A stretch of DNA of 64,000 bases from Chloroflexota bacterium (GCA_029553955.1 JAKPJZ010000074.1:1-64000), one strand, 5' to 3'; counted from the stretch's first letter, positions 47,899 through 57,300 are shown. Program-made: numbers and translations. The notes: a model not told the origin generated them from the letters alone.

Positions 47899-49254
47899 CT
47901 ACGAGGTCCGCTCTGCCAGCCTGGCGCGCAACTCGGCGTGGCTGCGGCGCGTGATGGGGTAGCGGATGAGAATGGGCAAGCTGATGAGCAGGGCGATGGC
48001 GGGCGCCAGGGCGAAAAAGATGCGAATGCCCAGGAGCGCGCGGGGCGTCTGGGCGACGTTGGGCACATAGCCAAAGAGCTTGAGCGCCCAGCCGCTGACG
48101 GCTATGCCCAGGGCGCTGGTGAACTTGGTGAGAAAGCTCCACAGGCCATAGTACACGCCCTCGCGGCGCTCGCCGGTGCGCAGCTCGTCATACTCGATAA
48201 CGTCGGGCATCATGCTCCAGGGGCAGACCCATTGCACCGAGAAACCCACACCGGCAATGGCGGCCGCCACGTAGACGAGCGGCGTGGGGCCCTGGGGCAG
48301 GAAGAAAGTGGCGATGATGGCCAGGGAGGCGATGAACAGGCCGAGGGCATAGGTCGGCCCCTTGTTGATGCGGCCGGCCACCCAGCGGGCCGGGTAGAGG
48401 AAGAGGCCGATGGTGCCCAGCATGGCGAACATGACGATGGGCACCTGCGCCTCCATCTCCATCTGGTAGATGAGGAAGAAGGGCAGCAGGCTGGTAAGGG
48501 TGGTGAAGGAAAAGCTCGAGATGAACTGCGCCGCCATCAGCGCCATGAAGGGACGGTTGCGCAGGCTCTCGACGACTGCCCGCCAGGGCGGCAGCCGTGA
48601 CGGCTGCACCTGCGACGCGGGCCGCTCGCGCACGCCGAGGGCGGTGGCCAGCACGGTGATGGCGATGATGACGCCAAAGACGGCGCCCATGCCCGAGTAG
48701 GCGGCCGGCTCGCTCCAGCCGAGGCTCGAGCGGAAGAGCCCGGCGATGACGGTGGTCATGCCGCCGCCCAGGATATAGCCCACGACGCTAAAGACCATGC
48801 GCACGGTGGAGAGGCTGGTGCGCTCGTCATAATCGAGCGTCAGCTCGGGCGTGAGCGCTGAGTAGGGCACGGCGACCAGCGTCTGCAACGTGTCGTGGAG
48901 CAGGAACGTGCCCAGCACGGCCACGAAGGCAGCGGCCCCCGCCAGGCCGGGTGGCAGGGAGAAGAGGAACCAGGTGGCCAGGCCGAGCGGCAGGGCGCCG
49001 AGGAGCAGGTAGGGACGGCGCCGGCCCCAGCGGCTCTTGGTGCGGTCGGAGATATAGCCGAAGAGCGGGTCGTTGACGGCATCCCAGGTCAGCTTGCCCA
49101 CCATCAGCGCCGTGCCGACGATGGCGGGGTCGTAGCGCAGCACGTCGGAAAAGTAGCTGAGCAGGAAGAACTGGATGGCGGCGGTGATCAGCGCCAGGCC
49201 GCCGTCGGCGAGACCGTAGAGCACTTTGGTGCGGGTTGAGAGTCTGTCGGTCAA
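47899..49254 (-). CDS. GPH/MelB-type sugar:cation symporter (MFS)
   Basis: 451 residues with about twelve membrane segments. N-terminal YGLADGGLALITAAIQFFLLSYFSDV and the motif DAVNDPLFGYISDRTKSRWGRRRPYLLL (loop 2-3) are typical of GPH permeases such as MelB and XynP. Conserved PDVIEYDELRTGERREGVYYG in the second half. Likely imports a glycoside; the gene stands alone, so the substrate is unknown. Confidence 0.9.
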   Translation of the reverse strand: MTDRLSTRTKVLYGLADGGLALITAAIQFFLLSYFSDVLRYDPAIVGTALMVGKLTWDAVNDPLFGYISDRTKSRWGRRRPYLLLGALPLGLATWFLFSLPPGLAGAAAFVAVLGTFLLHDTLQTLVAVPYSALTPELTLDYDERTSLSTVRMVFSVVGYILGGGMTTVIAGLFRSSLGWSEPAAYSGMGAVFGVIIAITVLATALGVRERPASQVQPSRLPPWRAVVESLRNRPFMALMAAQFISSFSFTTLTSLLPFFLIYQMEMEAQVPIVMFAMLGTIGLFLYPARWVAGRINKGPTYALGLFIASLAIIATFFLPQGPTPLVYVAAAIAGVGFSVQWVCPWSMMPDVIEYDELRTGERREGVYYGLWSFLTKFTSALGIAVSGWALKLFGYVPNVAQTPRALLGIRIFFALAPAIALLISLPILIRYPITRRSHAELRARLAERTS

Positions 49255-49324
49255 GGGTTGCCTCCTGTGGCGTGAGACGTAACGCGTGATGCGTACGGGC
49301 GTGTTACTACCTTCGCTAATGGGC

Positions 49325-49528
49325 TCAGCCTGTTGTCTCTGCTGGGTGTGGAATCTGGGCTAGCAGGCTGCCGGAGAACGATCCCGATACCCTCAGCATC
49401 CTGGCAGCAGCCGGGCACTTTGCGCTGCCACAGCCCGGCTCTGGACCAGGAAGGGGCTCGTACCGGGCTCGCGCGGAGCGTGCAAGCCGGTTCCCAGCCC
49501 AGGGCGTTGCTCTCCGACAGACTGCTAG
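49325..49528 (-). repeat. Outer repeat of the variable-stem element without palindrome
   Basis: Read on the minus strand it starts CTAGCAGTCTGTCGGAGAG at the FAD-oxidoreductase stop, then GGAACCGG, GCCCGG..GAGCCCCTT, CCTGGTCCAGAGCCGG, GCCCGGCTGCTGCCAGGATG. The same sequence order brackets the palindrome at 59320, but here CCCCTT joins CCTGG directly. Confidence 0.7.
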
Positions 49529-51066
49529 GCGCGCTGGGCCGCACATTCCTCAAGCACGAGCTGCGCCGTCTTGTATGCTCCGGTGATGACGTTGGCTACG
49601 CCGCCTGCCGACTCGCTCTGGGCGCCGACGAACCAGAGGCCGGGGATGCCGGTGTGGTGCGGGGCGCCGGGCTTGCCCATGACCGGCGAGCAGCCGCCAA
49701 AGCTGTGGTGCCGCAGGTGGGTGAGGACGCGAAAATCGTCGGGGGTGAGCACGACGCGCGCCCGTGTGTGCGCCCGCAGCCCGGGCACGATGCGTTCAGC
49801 GCAGGCGAGCAGCGTGTCGGCCAGTTCCTCGCCGCGCTCAGCCCAGGTGCCCTCGCGCAGGCGGTCGGGCGCCACGGTATAGACCGTGACGGCATGGTGC
49901 CCGACCGGCGCCAGCTCGGGTGAATGCAGGGAGGGGACGTAGATGAGGAAGCCATCGCGCCCCTCGTGATAGTCGCCGGCCTGCACGCGGTCCACGGCGC
50001 CCTCGATGTCGTAGCTGCCATAGTAGTAGCCCAGCTCGCCGGGCTGGTAGGGGCGCGGGTCGAGGTCGGTGCCGACGTGGACCATGAGCACCGACTCCAT
50101 GAGCTGCACCTCGTCTACACGCGTGGCCAATGGCTCGGGCAGGCGCTCGCGGTCCAGCAGGCCGAAGAAGGTCTCGCGGGCGCCGCCCGAGGCCACCACC
50201 AGGTCTGCCGCCGCCGTCTGGCCGCCGGCCAGCGCCACGCCACGCGCGCGCCCGTCCTCCAGCAGGATGCGCTCGACGACCACGCCGCTGTGGATGGCGC
50301 CGCCGGCCTGGCGCAGGCCGCCGGCCAGGGCCTCGACCAGCGTGCCGCAGCCGCCGAGGATGGCCGAAAAGCTGGGGCGCGGTCCGGCGGGGGAGATGTC
50401 GAGCGGCATGCGCCGGTCGAAGGCCTGCTCTACGTTCACGAAGGGGATGCCCAGGCCCTGGAACTGGCTGGGGCGCACGACGAAATCGGCCAGGATGCCG
50501 CTGTAGAGCGCCTTGAGCTCGGGGCGCGCGAAGAAGTGGTCGAGCACCTGCGTCGCGCTCCAGGCCGACATGCGGCGCAGGGGCAGGAAAGTGAGCGCCA
50601 GGCGCAGTTGGGCCAGCAGCCGGCGCGGGCCGTGGGCCGCCTCCGCGCGCTTGGCGAGGGCCGCCAGGTCGAGCATGCGGTCGTAGAAGCGGTAGTAGGC
50701 GTCGATGCCGCCGGCTTCCTCGGGGAAGAGCGCCTTGAGCCGCTCGCGCCGCCAGTAGGGACCGGCATACACCTCGGGCTTCCAGAGGGCAAAGTCGGGA
50801 AAGACGATGCCGCGGTCGGCGCGCATGGTGCGCACGCGGCCGGCCAGGCCAAGCGCGCTGAGCACGCCTTGCACCGGCTCGCCCGGGCCGAACCCCTCCA
50901 CGTTCAGGGGGCCCAGGTCCCAGCCAAAGCCGTCGCGGCGCAGGGTGGCCGCGACGCCGCCGATGTTGGCCCCTTGCTCAAAGACGGTGACGTGGTGCCC
51001 CGCCTGCGCCAGGCTGCAGGCAGCGGTGAGCCCCGAGAGGCCGGAGCCGATGACGACGGTTTCCAT
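49525..51066 (-). CDS. FAD-dependent oxidoreductase, phytoene desaturase (CrtI)-like
   Basis: 513 residues from the ATG at 51066 with GGAGGAGG upstream. N-terminal dinucleotide fold VVIGSGLSGLTAACSLAQAG and VFEQGANIGGVAATL, and C-terminal FAD motif GIPGLWFVGAQSESAGGVANVITGAYKTA. The CrtI-like layout suggests isoprenoid or carotenoid-type desaturation or retinol-saturase-like activity, but no crt genes are near, so the substrate is open. A membrane YhhN gene lies upstream. Confidence 0.88.
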   Translation of the reverse strand: METVVIGSGLSGLTAACSLAQAGHHVTVFEQGANIGGVAATLRRDGFGWDLGPLNVEGFGPGEPVQGVLSALGLAGRVRTMRADRGIVFPDFALWKPEVYAGPYWRRERLKALFPEEAGGIDAYYRFYDRMLDLAALAKRAEAAHGPRRLLAQLRLALTFLPLRRMSAWSATQVLDHFFARPELKALYSGILADFVVRPSQFQGLGIPFVNVEQAFDRRMPLDISPAGPRPSFSAILGGCGTLVEALAGGLRQAGGAIHSGVVVERILLEDGRARGVALAGGQTAAADLVVASGGARETFFGLLDRERLPEPLATRVDEVQLMESVLMVHVGTDLDPRPYQPGELGYYYGSYDIEGAVDRVQAGDYHEGRDGFLIYVPSLHSPELAPVGHHAVTVYTVAPDRLREGTWAERGEELADTLLACAERIVPGLRAHTRARVVLTPDDFRVLTHLRHHSFGGCSPVMGKPGAPHHTGIPGLWFVGAQSESAGGVANVITGAYKTAQLVLEECAAQRA

Positions 51067-51089
51067 AATCACCTCCTCCGCATTAGGTT

Positions 51090-51165
51090 GGGTTTTTGGA
51101 GGTTGTCCGGCGCCGCCGGCCCGCCCGCGGGCGGGCCGGCGGCGCCGGACAACCTCCAAAAACCC
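51090..51165. repeat. 76-bp perfect palindrome of the variable-stem family
   Basis: GGGTTTTTGGAGGTTGTCC, then a GC stem and the tip GGCCCGCC-CGCG-GGCGGGCC, then the mirror. The outer 17 bases nearly equal those at 5317 but the inner stem differs. The outer repeat modules are not recognisable here. Confidence 0.9.
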
Positions 51166-51181
51166 CAAAACAAGTACCCCT

Positions 51182-51841
51182 CTAGAAATAGGCGCAGCTC
51201 AAGGCCACCAGCAACTGCCCCCCAGCATAGAGGATCGGGCCGACGCTGTACTTGATCGGCCGGCGGAAGCGATGGATACCGTACTCGATATCGCCCAGGT
51301 AGAGCATCGACGTGCCGGCGGTCAGCAGGATCGCCTGCGTGGTCGAGAAGGTGCTGCCGAAGAACGTCGAGATGGCCCGGTTGACCATGAGCGGCATGAT
51401 CAGCCCATAGATGAGGATCGGGATGCGAAAGCTCCCCAGGCCCGGCCAGAGGTAGCGCACCAGCGCCAGGTACACCAGGAACAGCAAGAGGCCGCTGACC
51501 AGGTCCTGGCGCTGAAAGCCGCTAAAGACCGTCAGGCCGATGCCGTAGGTGAGATAGGCCAGCACAAAGATGACCAGCGCCGCCATGACGGTCTTGTCGC
51601 TGGTCATGTCGATGTTAAAGATGTCGGCGGCGAAGGCCAGGATCAGGCCGGCGAGGATCCAGCCGGTGTAGGCCGGGTTGGCGCGGGGGCCCAGCAGGCT
51701 CAGCGCGGCCACGGCAATCGACAGCAGGGTGAGCAGGGGCTGGATGACGGCCACCCGTTTCAGGTCGTTCCTGTTCCGTGCGATCAGGTACCAGGCGATG
51801 CCGGCGATGCTCAAGGGGACGGGCAGCAGATGGTAGGCCAT
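51182..51841 (-). CDS. YhhN/TMEM86-family membrane protein
   Basis: 219 residues from the ATG at 51841, with eight predicted helices and the family segments FAFAADIFNID-like (LAFAADIFNIDMTSDKT), LVYLALVRYLWPGL and GTSMLYLGDIEYGIHRF. Mammalian relatives are lysoplasmalogenases; bacterial function is unknown. AAGAGGAG precedes the ATG. Stop at 51182 is 16 bp from a perfect palindrome. Confidence 0.85.
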   Translation of the reverse strand: MAYHLLPVPLSIAGIAWYLIARNRNDLKRVAVIQPLLTLLSIAVAALSLLGPRANPAYTGWILAGLILAFAADIFNIDMTSDKTVMAALVIFVLAYLTYGIGLTVFSGFQRQDLVSGLLLFLVYLALVRYLWPGLGSFRIPILIYGLIMPLMVNRAISTFFGSTFSTTQAILLTAGTSMLYLGDIEYGIHRFRRPIKYSVGPILYAGGQLLVALSCAYF

Positions 51842-51959
51842 GGCGGCTCCTCTTGCGTGGCGCCGGCGGCCTGGGCGCGCGGCGAGGACGTGGTTGGCCA
51901 GGCAGTGTATTGTGCCCAATCTCCTGCAATCTGTCAAAGGACGATGACAGCCAGCATCG

Positions 51960-52262
51960 CCCCATTTGTTCGCGCCTTGCCCACTTTTGTGCTATCCTGC
52001 ATTGCGTCCGCGCCGCCGTGCGGGCGTAGGCGCAGGCCGCGTTCCAGTAGGCCCAGCCCTTGGCCTCACCGTGGAAAGAGGCCCGCCGGTACCACTCGAC
52101 AGCCGCGCGAGGGTCGCCGTCGCGCAGGCGGATGTTGCCGTTGACCGCCAGATTGTCCACTTCATCGAACCAGGCGAAGTAGGCGTAGTTATCCTAGATC
52201 TTCTGGAAGCCGGCCTTGCGCGCGGTGTCGCCCGAGGCGCCTGCGGCGCGCTGCGCATCCGC
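51960..52262 (-). pseudogene. Degraded Sel1/TPR-like gene remnant
   Basis: The minus strand reads ADAQRAAGASGDTARKAGF-QKI, an in-frame TAG (52196-52194), then DNYAYFAWFDEVDNLAVNG and a Sel1/TPR-like DPRAAVEWYRRASFHGEAKG. No start codon or ribosome site fits and the 3' part lacks any family. The region 51942-52546 otherwise holds only fragments, including a plus-strand KKSWWMEGGLTRVDGYYDVG piece at about 52380-52450. Confidence 0.55.
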
Positions 52263-52546
52263 TCGGCGCCATGACTTCCAGGGGCTTGGCCAGAGATGCT
52301 CGGGTGCCTGCCCTGCACGGGCGCGTAGCGCCCCCTGGGCTGAGAGGCCGTCATCGAGGGCATCTACGCAGAGGTGCCCGGCCGGAAAAAGTCCTGGTGG
52401 ATGGAGGGCGGGCTCACGCGCGTCGACGGCTACTACGATGTGGGCGCATACGGGCTGGGTGCGTGTCGGCCCGTTTGCGGAAGGTGGACTGATGTGGCAG
52501 GCTTCGGGGCGGCTTCACCGGCCCCGAGCGAGGCCCAGGAGAGTGT

Positions 52547-55276
52547 ATGGCCGGGCAGCCCGTGGAACCGCTCATTCAGACCAAGCTATTCATCCCACAG
52601 GCGCGTCACGAGGTGGTGGAGCGGCCGCGACTGGCGGCGCGACTTGACGAAGGCCTGCGTTGCGCATTGACCCTCGTTTCGGCGCCCGCCGGCTCGGGCA
52701 AGACAACGGCCCTGGCCGCGTGGGCGGCCAAGCTCGGCATGCCGGTGGCCTGGCTTTCGCTCGACAAGGATGATAACGACCCGACCCGCTTCTTCGCCTA
52801 TCTCGGCGCGGCGCTGCGTGTTGTGCGACCCCATGCGGGCGAGGCAGTCGCCGCAGCGTTCCAATCTCCCCACCCCCCGGAAAGCGAGGCCGTCTTGGCG
52901 GCGCTGGTCAACGAAATCGCTGCCGATGCGAGCCCCTTCGTCCTTGTGCTCGACGACTATCACGCGATCAAAGGCCATGCGATCCACAGCGCCATCGCCT
53001 TCTTGGTCGAGCATATGCCGGCGCCGCTGCACCTGGTGGTTGCCACGCGCAGCGACCCACCCCTGCCTCTGGGGCGGCTGCGGGGGCAAATGCAGTTGAT
53101 CGAACTGCGCGCAGCCGACCTGCGCTTCACGGCGCAAGAGGCTGCCGTCTTCCTCAGCCGGGTGATGGGGCTGACCCTGGCGGGCGAGAAGGTGGCGGCG
53201 CTGGAGGCGCGCACCGAGGGCTGGATCGTGGGGCTGCAGCTCGCTGCGCTCTCGATGCGGGGCCGGGAGGACGTGGCCGGCTTTATCGCCGCCTTCACCG
53301 GCAGCCACCACTACATCCTTGACTATTTGATAGAAGAAGTACTGCAGCGCCAGCCCACAGCGGTGCAGACCTTCCTCCTGCACACCTCGATCCTCGACCG
53401 GCTCTGTGGGCCGCTGTGCGACGCGGTGCTGGGCAGCGGGGAAGGGGATGGCCCGCGTTCGCAGCAGATGCTCGAGCACCTTGAACGCAACAATCTCTTT
53501 ATCGTGCCGCTCGACAACGAGCGGCGTTGGTATCGCTACCATCACCTCTTTGCCGATCTGCTGCGCCAGCAACTGGGGCGGCTGCACGCTGGGTTGGTGC
53601 CAGAGTTGCACCGGCGCGCGGGCCTTTGGCACCAAGGCAACGGCCTGACCTCCGAGGCGATTGGGCATCTGCTGCGAGCGGGCGAGCACGATACGGCGGC
53701 GGCACTGGTGGAGCAGGAGGCTCTGTCGCTGTTGCGCCGCGGCGAGCTGACGACACTCTCTGGCTGGCTCGAGGCCCTGCCTACGGTGTGGGTGCGTGGC
53801 CGGCCCCACCTGTGCCTCTACCAGGCCTGGACGTTGGCCATGACCGGCCGGCTGGACGAGGCAGAGCTCTTGCTGGAGGACGTCGAAAGACATCAGGCGT
53901 TGCAGCCCGGTGGAGTCGAGAGCCTGCACGGCCAAGTAGCCGCTGTGCGGGCCTGGACGGCCTCCCTGAAGGGCGAGGCTGTGCGCGCCCTCGCGCTGGC
54001 GCGAGAGGCGCTGCAGCAGCTACCGGAAAGCGATCTGCTCATGCGCAGCATGGTGCACTTTTCGCTCAACATGGTCTGCCTGTCGACCGGCAACCTCGGC
54101 GGCGCCTACCAGGCGTTGACTGAAGGAGTGCGCATGGCGCGGGCCGCAGGCAATCGCCACGCGGCGGTATCGGCCATCGGTTCGCTGGGTGGGTACGAGC
54201 TGGTGCTGGGCCGGCTGCACCAGGCGGCCGAGACCTTCCAGACGGCACTACGGCTGGGAACCGGGCCGGACGGCAGGCTGTTGCCGATCGCGGCCAGGGC
54301 CTGCCATGGGTTGAGCGAGCTGCACTATGAGTGGAACGACCTCGACGCTGCGGTCCGCTTCGCCAGGGAGGGCATCGACTTGGCGCAGCAGTGGGGCAAT
54401 GCGGAGGCCATCAGCCGGGGGCCGCTGGCGCTGGCACGGGCGCTGCAGGGTTCGGGCGACCTCGACGGTGCGCGGGCGGCGCTGGAGAGGGCGGAACAGG
54501 CTGTGCGCCAACACGAGCTCTCGCCCTGGGTGCCTGCGCAGCTTGCGGCCTGCCGGGTGCGGATGTGGCTGGCGCCGCGAGGGGGCGGCCTGGAGGCGCT
54601 CGCGCGCTGGGTCGAGGCGTGCAGGGGAGCACTGGCGGCCGGCGCGCAACTCGATTACGCGCGGGAGGCAGAGTACCTGGCGCTGGCCCGAGCGCTGATT
54701 GCGCTGCGCAGGAATGGCGAGGCTATGGCGCTCCTGGGGCGCCTGCGAACAGGGGCCGAGGCGGGCGTCCGGCTGGGTGAGGTGATCGAGATACGGGTGC
54801 TCGAGGCCGTTGCCCTGCGAGCGGGCGGCGAGCTGGGCGCGGCCCTCGCATCGCTGGAGCGGGCGCTGGCACCGGCGGAGCCGGAAGGCTATGTGCGGAG
54901 CTTTGTCGACGGGGGCGCGCCCGTGGCGGCCCTGCTGGCAGACCTGGCGGCAGACCGCCGCTCGTCGCATGCGGCCTATGTGCGCCGGCTATTGGCTGCG
55001 TTCGGGCTGGAGACGGGAGGCCAAACCGAAGCGCTGGCGGGCCTGGCCGAGACACTGAGCGAACGCGAGCTGGAGGTGCTGCGTTGCATGGCCGCCGGCC
55101 TGACGAACGGCGAGATCGCCGCACGGCTCGTGGTCGCGTTGAGCACAGTCAAGACGCACATCAACCACATATTTGCCAAGCTCGATGTCACGACGCGCAC
55201 CCAGGCTCTGGTGAAAGCGAGCGAGCTTGGGCTTCTGAAGACCTCATCTCCACCCATGAAACCACCCCAGGGTTGA
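52547..55276 (+). CDS. MalT-like LuxR-family STAND transcriptional regulator
   Basis: 909 residues. N-terminal STAND NTPase with Walker A VSAPAGSGKTTALAAW (about residue 44) and Walker B FVLVLDDYHAI, a winged-helix stretch, a long helical TPR-like sensor region (about 350-800), and a C-terminal LuxR DNA-binding domain (SERELEVLRCMAAGLTNGEI, about 835-895). MalT uses this layout to bind an inducer and activate transcription. Start at the ATG at 52547. The neighbouring flavodoxin gene is a possible target, but no operator is visible. Confidence 0.93.
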   Translation: MAGQPVEPLIQTKLFIPQARHEVVERPRLAARLDEGLRCALTLVSAPAGSGKTTALAAWAAKLGMPVAWLSLDKDDNDPTRFFAYLGAALRVVRPHAGEAVAAAFQSPHPPESEAVLAALVNEIAADASPFVLVLDDYHAIKGHAIHSAIAFLVEHMPAPLHLVVATRSDPPLPLGRLRGQMQLIELRAADLRFTAQEAAVFLSRVMGLTLAGEKVAALEARTEGWIVGLQLAALSMRGREDVAGFIAAFTGSHHYILDYLIEEVLQRQPTAVQTFLLHTSILDRLCGPLCDAVLGSGEGDGPRSQQMLEHLERNNLFIVPLDNERRWYRYHHLFADLLRQQLGRLHAGLVPELHRRAGLWHQGNGLTSEAIGHLLRAGEHDTAAALVEQEALSLLRRGELTTLSGWLEALPTVWVRGRPHLCLYQAWTLAMTGRLDEAELLLEDVERHQALQPGGVESLHGQVAAVRAWTASLKGEAVRALALAREALQQLPESDLLMRSMVHFSLNMVCLSTGNLGGAYQALTEGVRMARAAGNRHAAVSAIGSLGGYELVLGRLHQAAETFQTALRLGTGPDGRLLPIAARACHGLSELHYEWNDLDAAVRFAREGIDLAQQWGNAEAISRGPLALARALQGSGDLDGARAALERAEQAVRQHELSPWVPAQLAACRVRMWLAPRGGGLEALARWVEACRGALAAGAQLDYAREAEYLALARALIALRRNGEAMALLGRLRTGAEAGVRLGEVIEIRVLEAVALRAGGELGAALASLERALAPAEPEGYVRSFVDGGAPVAALLADLAADRRSSHAAYVRRLLAAFGLETGGQTEALAGLAETLSERELEVLRCMAAGLTNGEIAARLVVALSTVKTHINHIFAKLDVTTRTQALVKASELGLLKTSSPPMKPPQG

Positions 55277-55380
55277 TGATTCTCCACCCACCTCCATTGT
55301 ATACTGCCTCAGAATGAAGGCAGGAACGCTGCAGTTGGGCTGGCCAGCCGCAGCCGTATGCCACTCTGGAGGAGGGTCAG

Positions 55381-55974
55381 ATGGAGAAGCGAGTGCTGGT
55401 GGTATGCGCGACCAAGTCGGGCTCGACAGCCGAGGTCGCGCAGGCGATTGGGCAGGAGCTGGGCCGCGGCGGGGCGCGTGTGGACGTGCGTCTTCTGCAG
55501 GAGGCCGGCGATCTGGGCACGTATGACGCCGTGGTGGTCGGCGCGCCGATGATCATGGGCTGGCACCGCGAGGCGGTAGAGTTCGTGTGCCGGCAGCGCG
55601 AGGCGCTGAGTCGCGTGCCGGTGGCCTACTTCCTGACGGCACTGAGCCTGACGCAGAGCGGCGAAGGTCGGCTCGACGGGGTGCCGGTCTACCAGGACCC
55701 GGCGCTGACCAAGCCGCCCAGGAATCCGACGCGGCTGAGCCTGAAGGAGGGCTATGCCACTGTGGCCAACTACCTGGGCCCTGCGCTGCGCAAGGCGCCC
55801 GACGTCAGGCCGGTGAGCGCCGGATTCTTCGCCGGCAAGCTCGACCTGGCGCGGCTGGACCTGCTGAGCCGGTTGGTCGTGCAGCTTATTGGGGCGCGCA
55901 GCGGCGACCAACGCAACTGGGAGGCCATTCGCACCTGGGCCACCGGCCTGCGGCCGGCGCTGCTGGGCGACTGA
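55381..55974 (+). CDS. Flavodoxin-domain protein (HemG-like)
   Basis: 197 residues starting MEKRVLVVCATKSGSTAEVAQAIG, the FMN phosphate loop of flavodoxins (T/S-x-S-G-S-T), then DAVVVGAPMIMGWHREAVEF and the VAYFLTALSL segment. The C-terminal extension resembles menaquinone-dependent protoporphyrinogen oxidase HemG and related flavodoxins. ATG preceded by GGAGGAGGG. 104 bp after the MalT-like regulator. Confidence 0.88.
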   Translation: MEKRVLVVCATKSGSTAEVAQAIGQELGRGGARVDVRLLQEAGDLGTYDAVVVGAPMIMGWHREAVEFVCRQREALSRVPVAYFLTALSLTQSGEGRLDGVPVYQDPALTKPPRNPTRLSLKEGYATVANYLGPALRKAPDVRPVSAGFFAGKLDLARLDLLSRLVVQLIGARSGDQRNWEAIRTWATGLRPALLGD

Positions 55975-55980
55975 GCCGGC

Positions 55981-56211
55981 ATGGCGAGCCTGCGCAGGGA
56001 CGGCGACCGGCCGGCGATCTACGAGATTCGGCTGCGGGGGCATCTGCCCGCCCATTGGGCGAGCTGGTTCGAAGGCATGGCCGTCGACCACGACGATGAG
56101 GGCAACACCCTGCTCACCGGCCCTATGGTCGACCAGGCGGCGCTCTATGGCCTGCTGGATAGGGCGCGTGACCTGGGCCTGGCGCTGCTGCAAGTCAGGC
56201 AGATCGGCTAG
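55981..56211 (+). CDS. Small conserved-looking protein
   Basis: 76 residues, YEIRLRGHLPAHWASWFEGM and a C-terminal LLDRARDLGLALLQVRQIG helix. This pattern (ExxxRGHL...W...F) recurs in short proteins of many soil and anaerobic bacteria with no assigned role. Start 7 bp after the flavodoxin gene, so co-transcribed. Confidence 0.75.
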   Translation: MASLRRDGDRPAIYEIRLRGHLPAHWASWFEGMAVDHDDEGNTLLTGPMVDQAALYGLLDRARDLGLALLQVRQIG

Positions 56212-56231
56212 GTCGCGTACGCAAACGGGCA

Positions 56232-56371
56232 GGGGCGGCTCCCACGCCGCCGGGCCTGCGGCTTGGGCGACGTCGCCGGGCGCCTGCGCCATCTTGGTGA
56301 GCCACATGCGCGCCTGGCCCGAGTTGGCTATATCGCACGGCGAGCCTCCGGCGGCGTGGGAGCCGCGCCTC
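56232..56371. repeat. Inverted repeat, about 22-bp arms
   Basis: GGGGCGGCTCCCACGCCGCCGG (56232-56253) and CCGGCGGCGTGGGAGCCGCGCC (56348-56369) pair with one mismatch. The region 56212-56468 has no other feature. Confidence 0.75.
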
Positions 56372-56468
56372 TGCTGAGTCTGAGAATACGACTTGGCGGC
56401 CGCTTGACAGGACACGCCTTCTCGAGTACACAATGGGCGCAGAAGGCGGAAGCGGTAGGGGAAACCGT

Positions 56469-57298
56469 ATGGAGTCCTTCGAGCAGAGAGTCAGACGCGC
56501 TGTCGAGCAGTTGCAGTGCGCGAGCTACGAGACCATGGCCACGCAGATTGCGCAGCGGCGGCTGGCCTGGCTGGACCGGGTGCTGCCGGGCCTGCCGGGC
56601 TATCGCGAGCTTGAGACCCCCGGGCGGTGTACGAGCTGCTCTTCTTTGCGCACATGGGCCTCGAGCCCAGCGACCTGCCGGTGGTAAGCGAGTCGGCCGA
56701 CGAGTTCGTCTGGCTGTCGCGCAATCCGTGCACGCTGCTCGAGGCCTGCCTGGCGTTGGGGCTCGACACGCGACGGGTGTGCCGGCCCGTGAACGAAAAG
56801 GCGACCCAGGCCTTCGTCTCGCGCATCAACCCGCAGTTGCGCTTCCACCGCGCCTATGAGGAGATCCGGCCGCACGCGCCCCACTGCCGCGAGTGGCTCG
56901 TGCGCGTCGATTTCGCACGTACCATGCGCCTCGCCGCCGCCGAGGCACGCCGTGCTGCGGCTGCAGGTAGCGCGGTGTGCGGCGCTGTGGTCGAGTACGC
57001 AGGCCACGTGATCGGCCGTGGGCGCGGCACGGGCCAACACGCGGCGGCGCAGGCTATCCGGCAGGCGGCGGCCCCGGGCGACCCTGACCTGTGTGGCGCC
57101 ATTCTGTTCACGACCTGCGCGCCCAGCCCGGCGTGCCTATCGCTGGCGCTGCAGGCCAACCTGACGACCATGGTCTATCGAAATGCGGGGCACGAGGTGG
57201 CGCATATGGGCCAGGCGGCGAGCGGCGCCGGCTTGCGCCAGGCCGCTGCCTGCTCTGCGTGGCCCCTGGAGGTCATCGCGCTGGAGGACAAGGACTGA
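56469..57298 (+). pseudogene. Cytidine deaminase-like-fold protein, frameshifted, catalytic Glu absent
   Basis: Frame one, MESFEQRVRRAVEQLQCASY...GYRELETPGR, is open to about 56620; the continuation AVYELLFFAHMGLEPSDLP is in the minus-one frame and runs to 57298. The shift is at the run GACCCCCGGGCGG. The C-terminal 90 residues look like a deaminase fold: VVEYAGHVIGRGRGTGQHAA where HAE is expected (Glu replaced by Ala) and a CAPSPAC in place of PCxxC. Either a sequencing slip or a truly broken or inactive enzyme. It lies 2 bp before the next gene. Confidence 0.7.
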
Positions 57299-57300
57299 TC

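Noticed and set aside
52370-52546. Plus-strand gene fragment KKSWWMEGGLTRVDGYYDVG
   Set aside because: Too short, no start context, and its frame ends in unrelated sequence; treated as debris.
55300-55305. TATACT -10 box before the flavodoxin gene
   Set aside because: No matching -35 element at 16-18 bp, so support is too weak to annotate a promoter.
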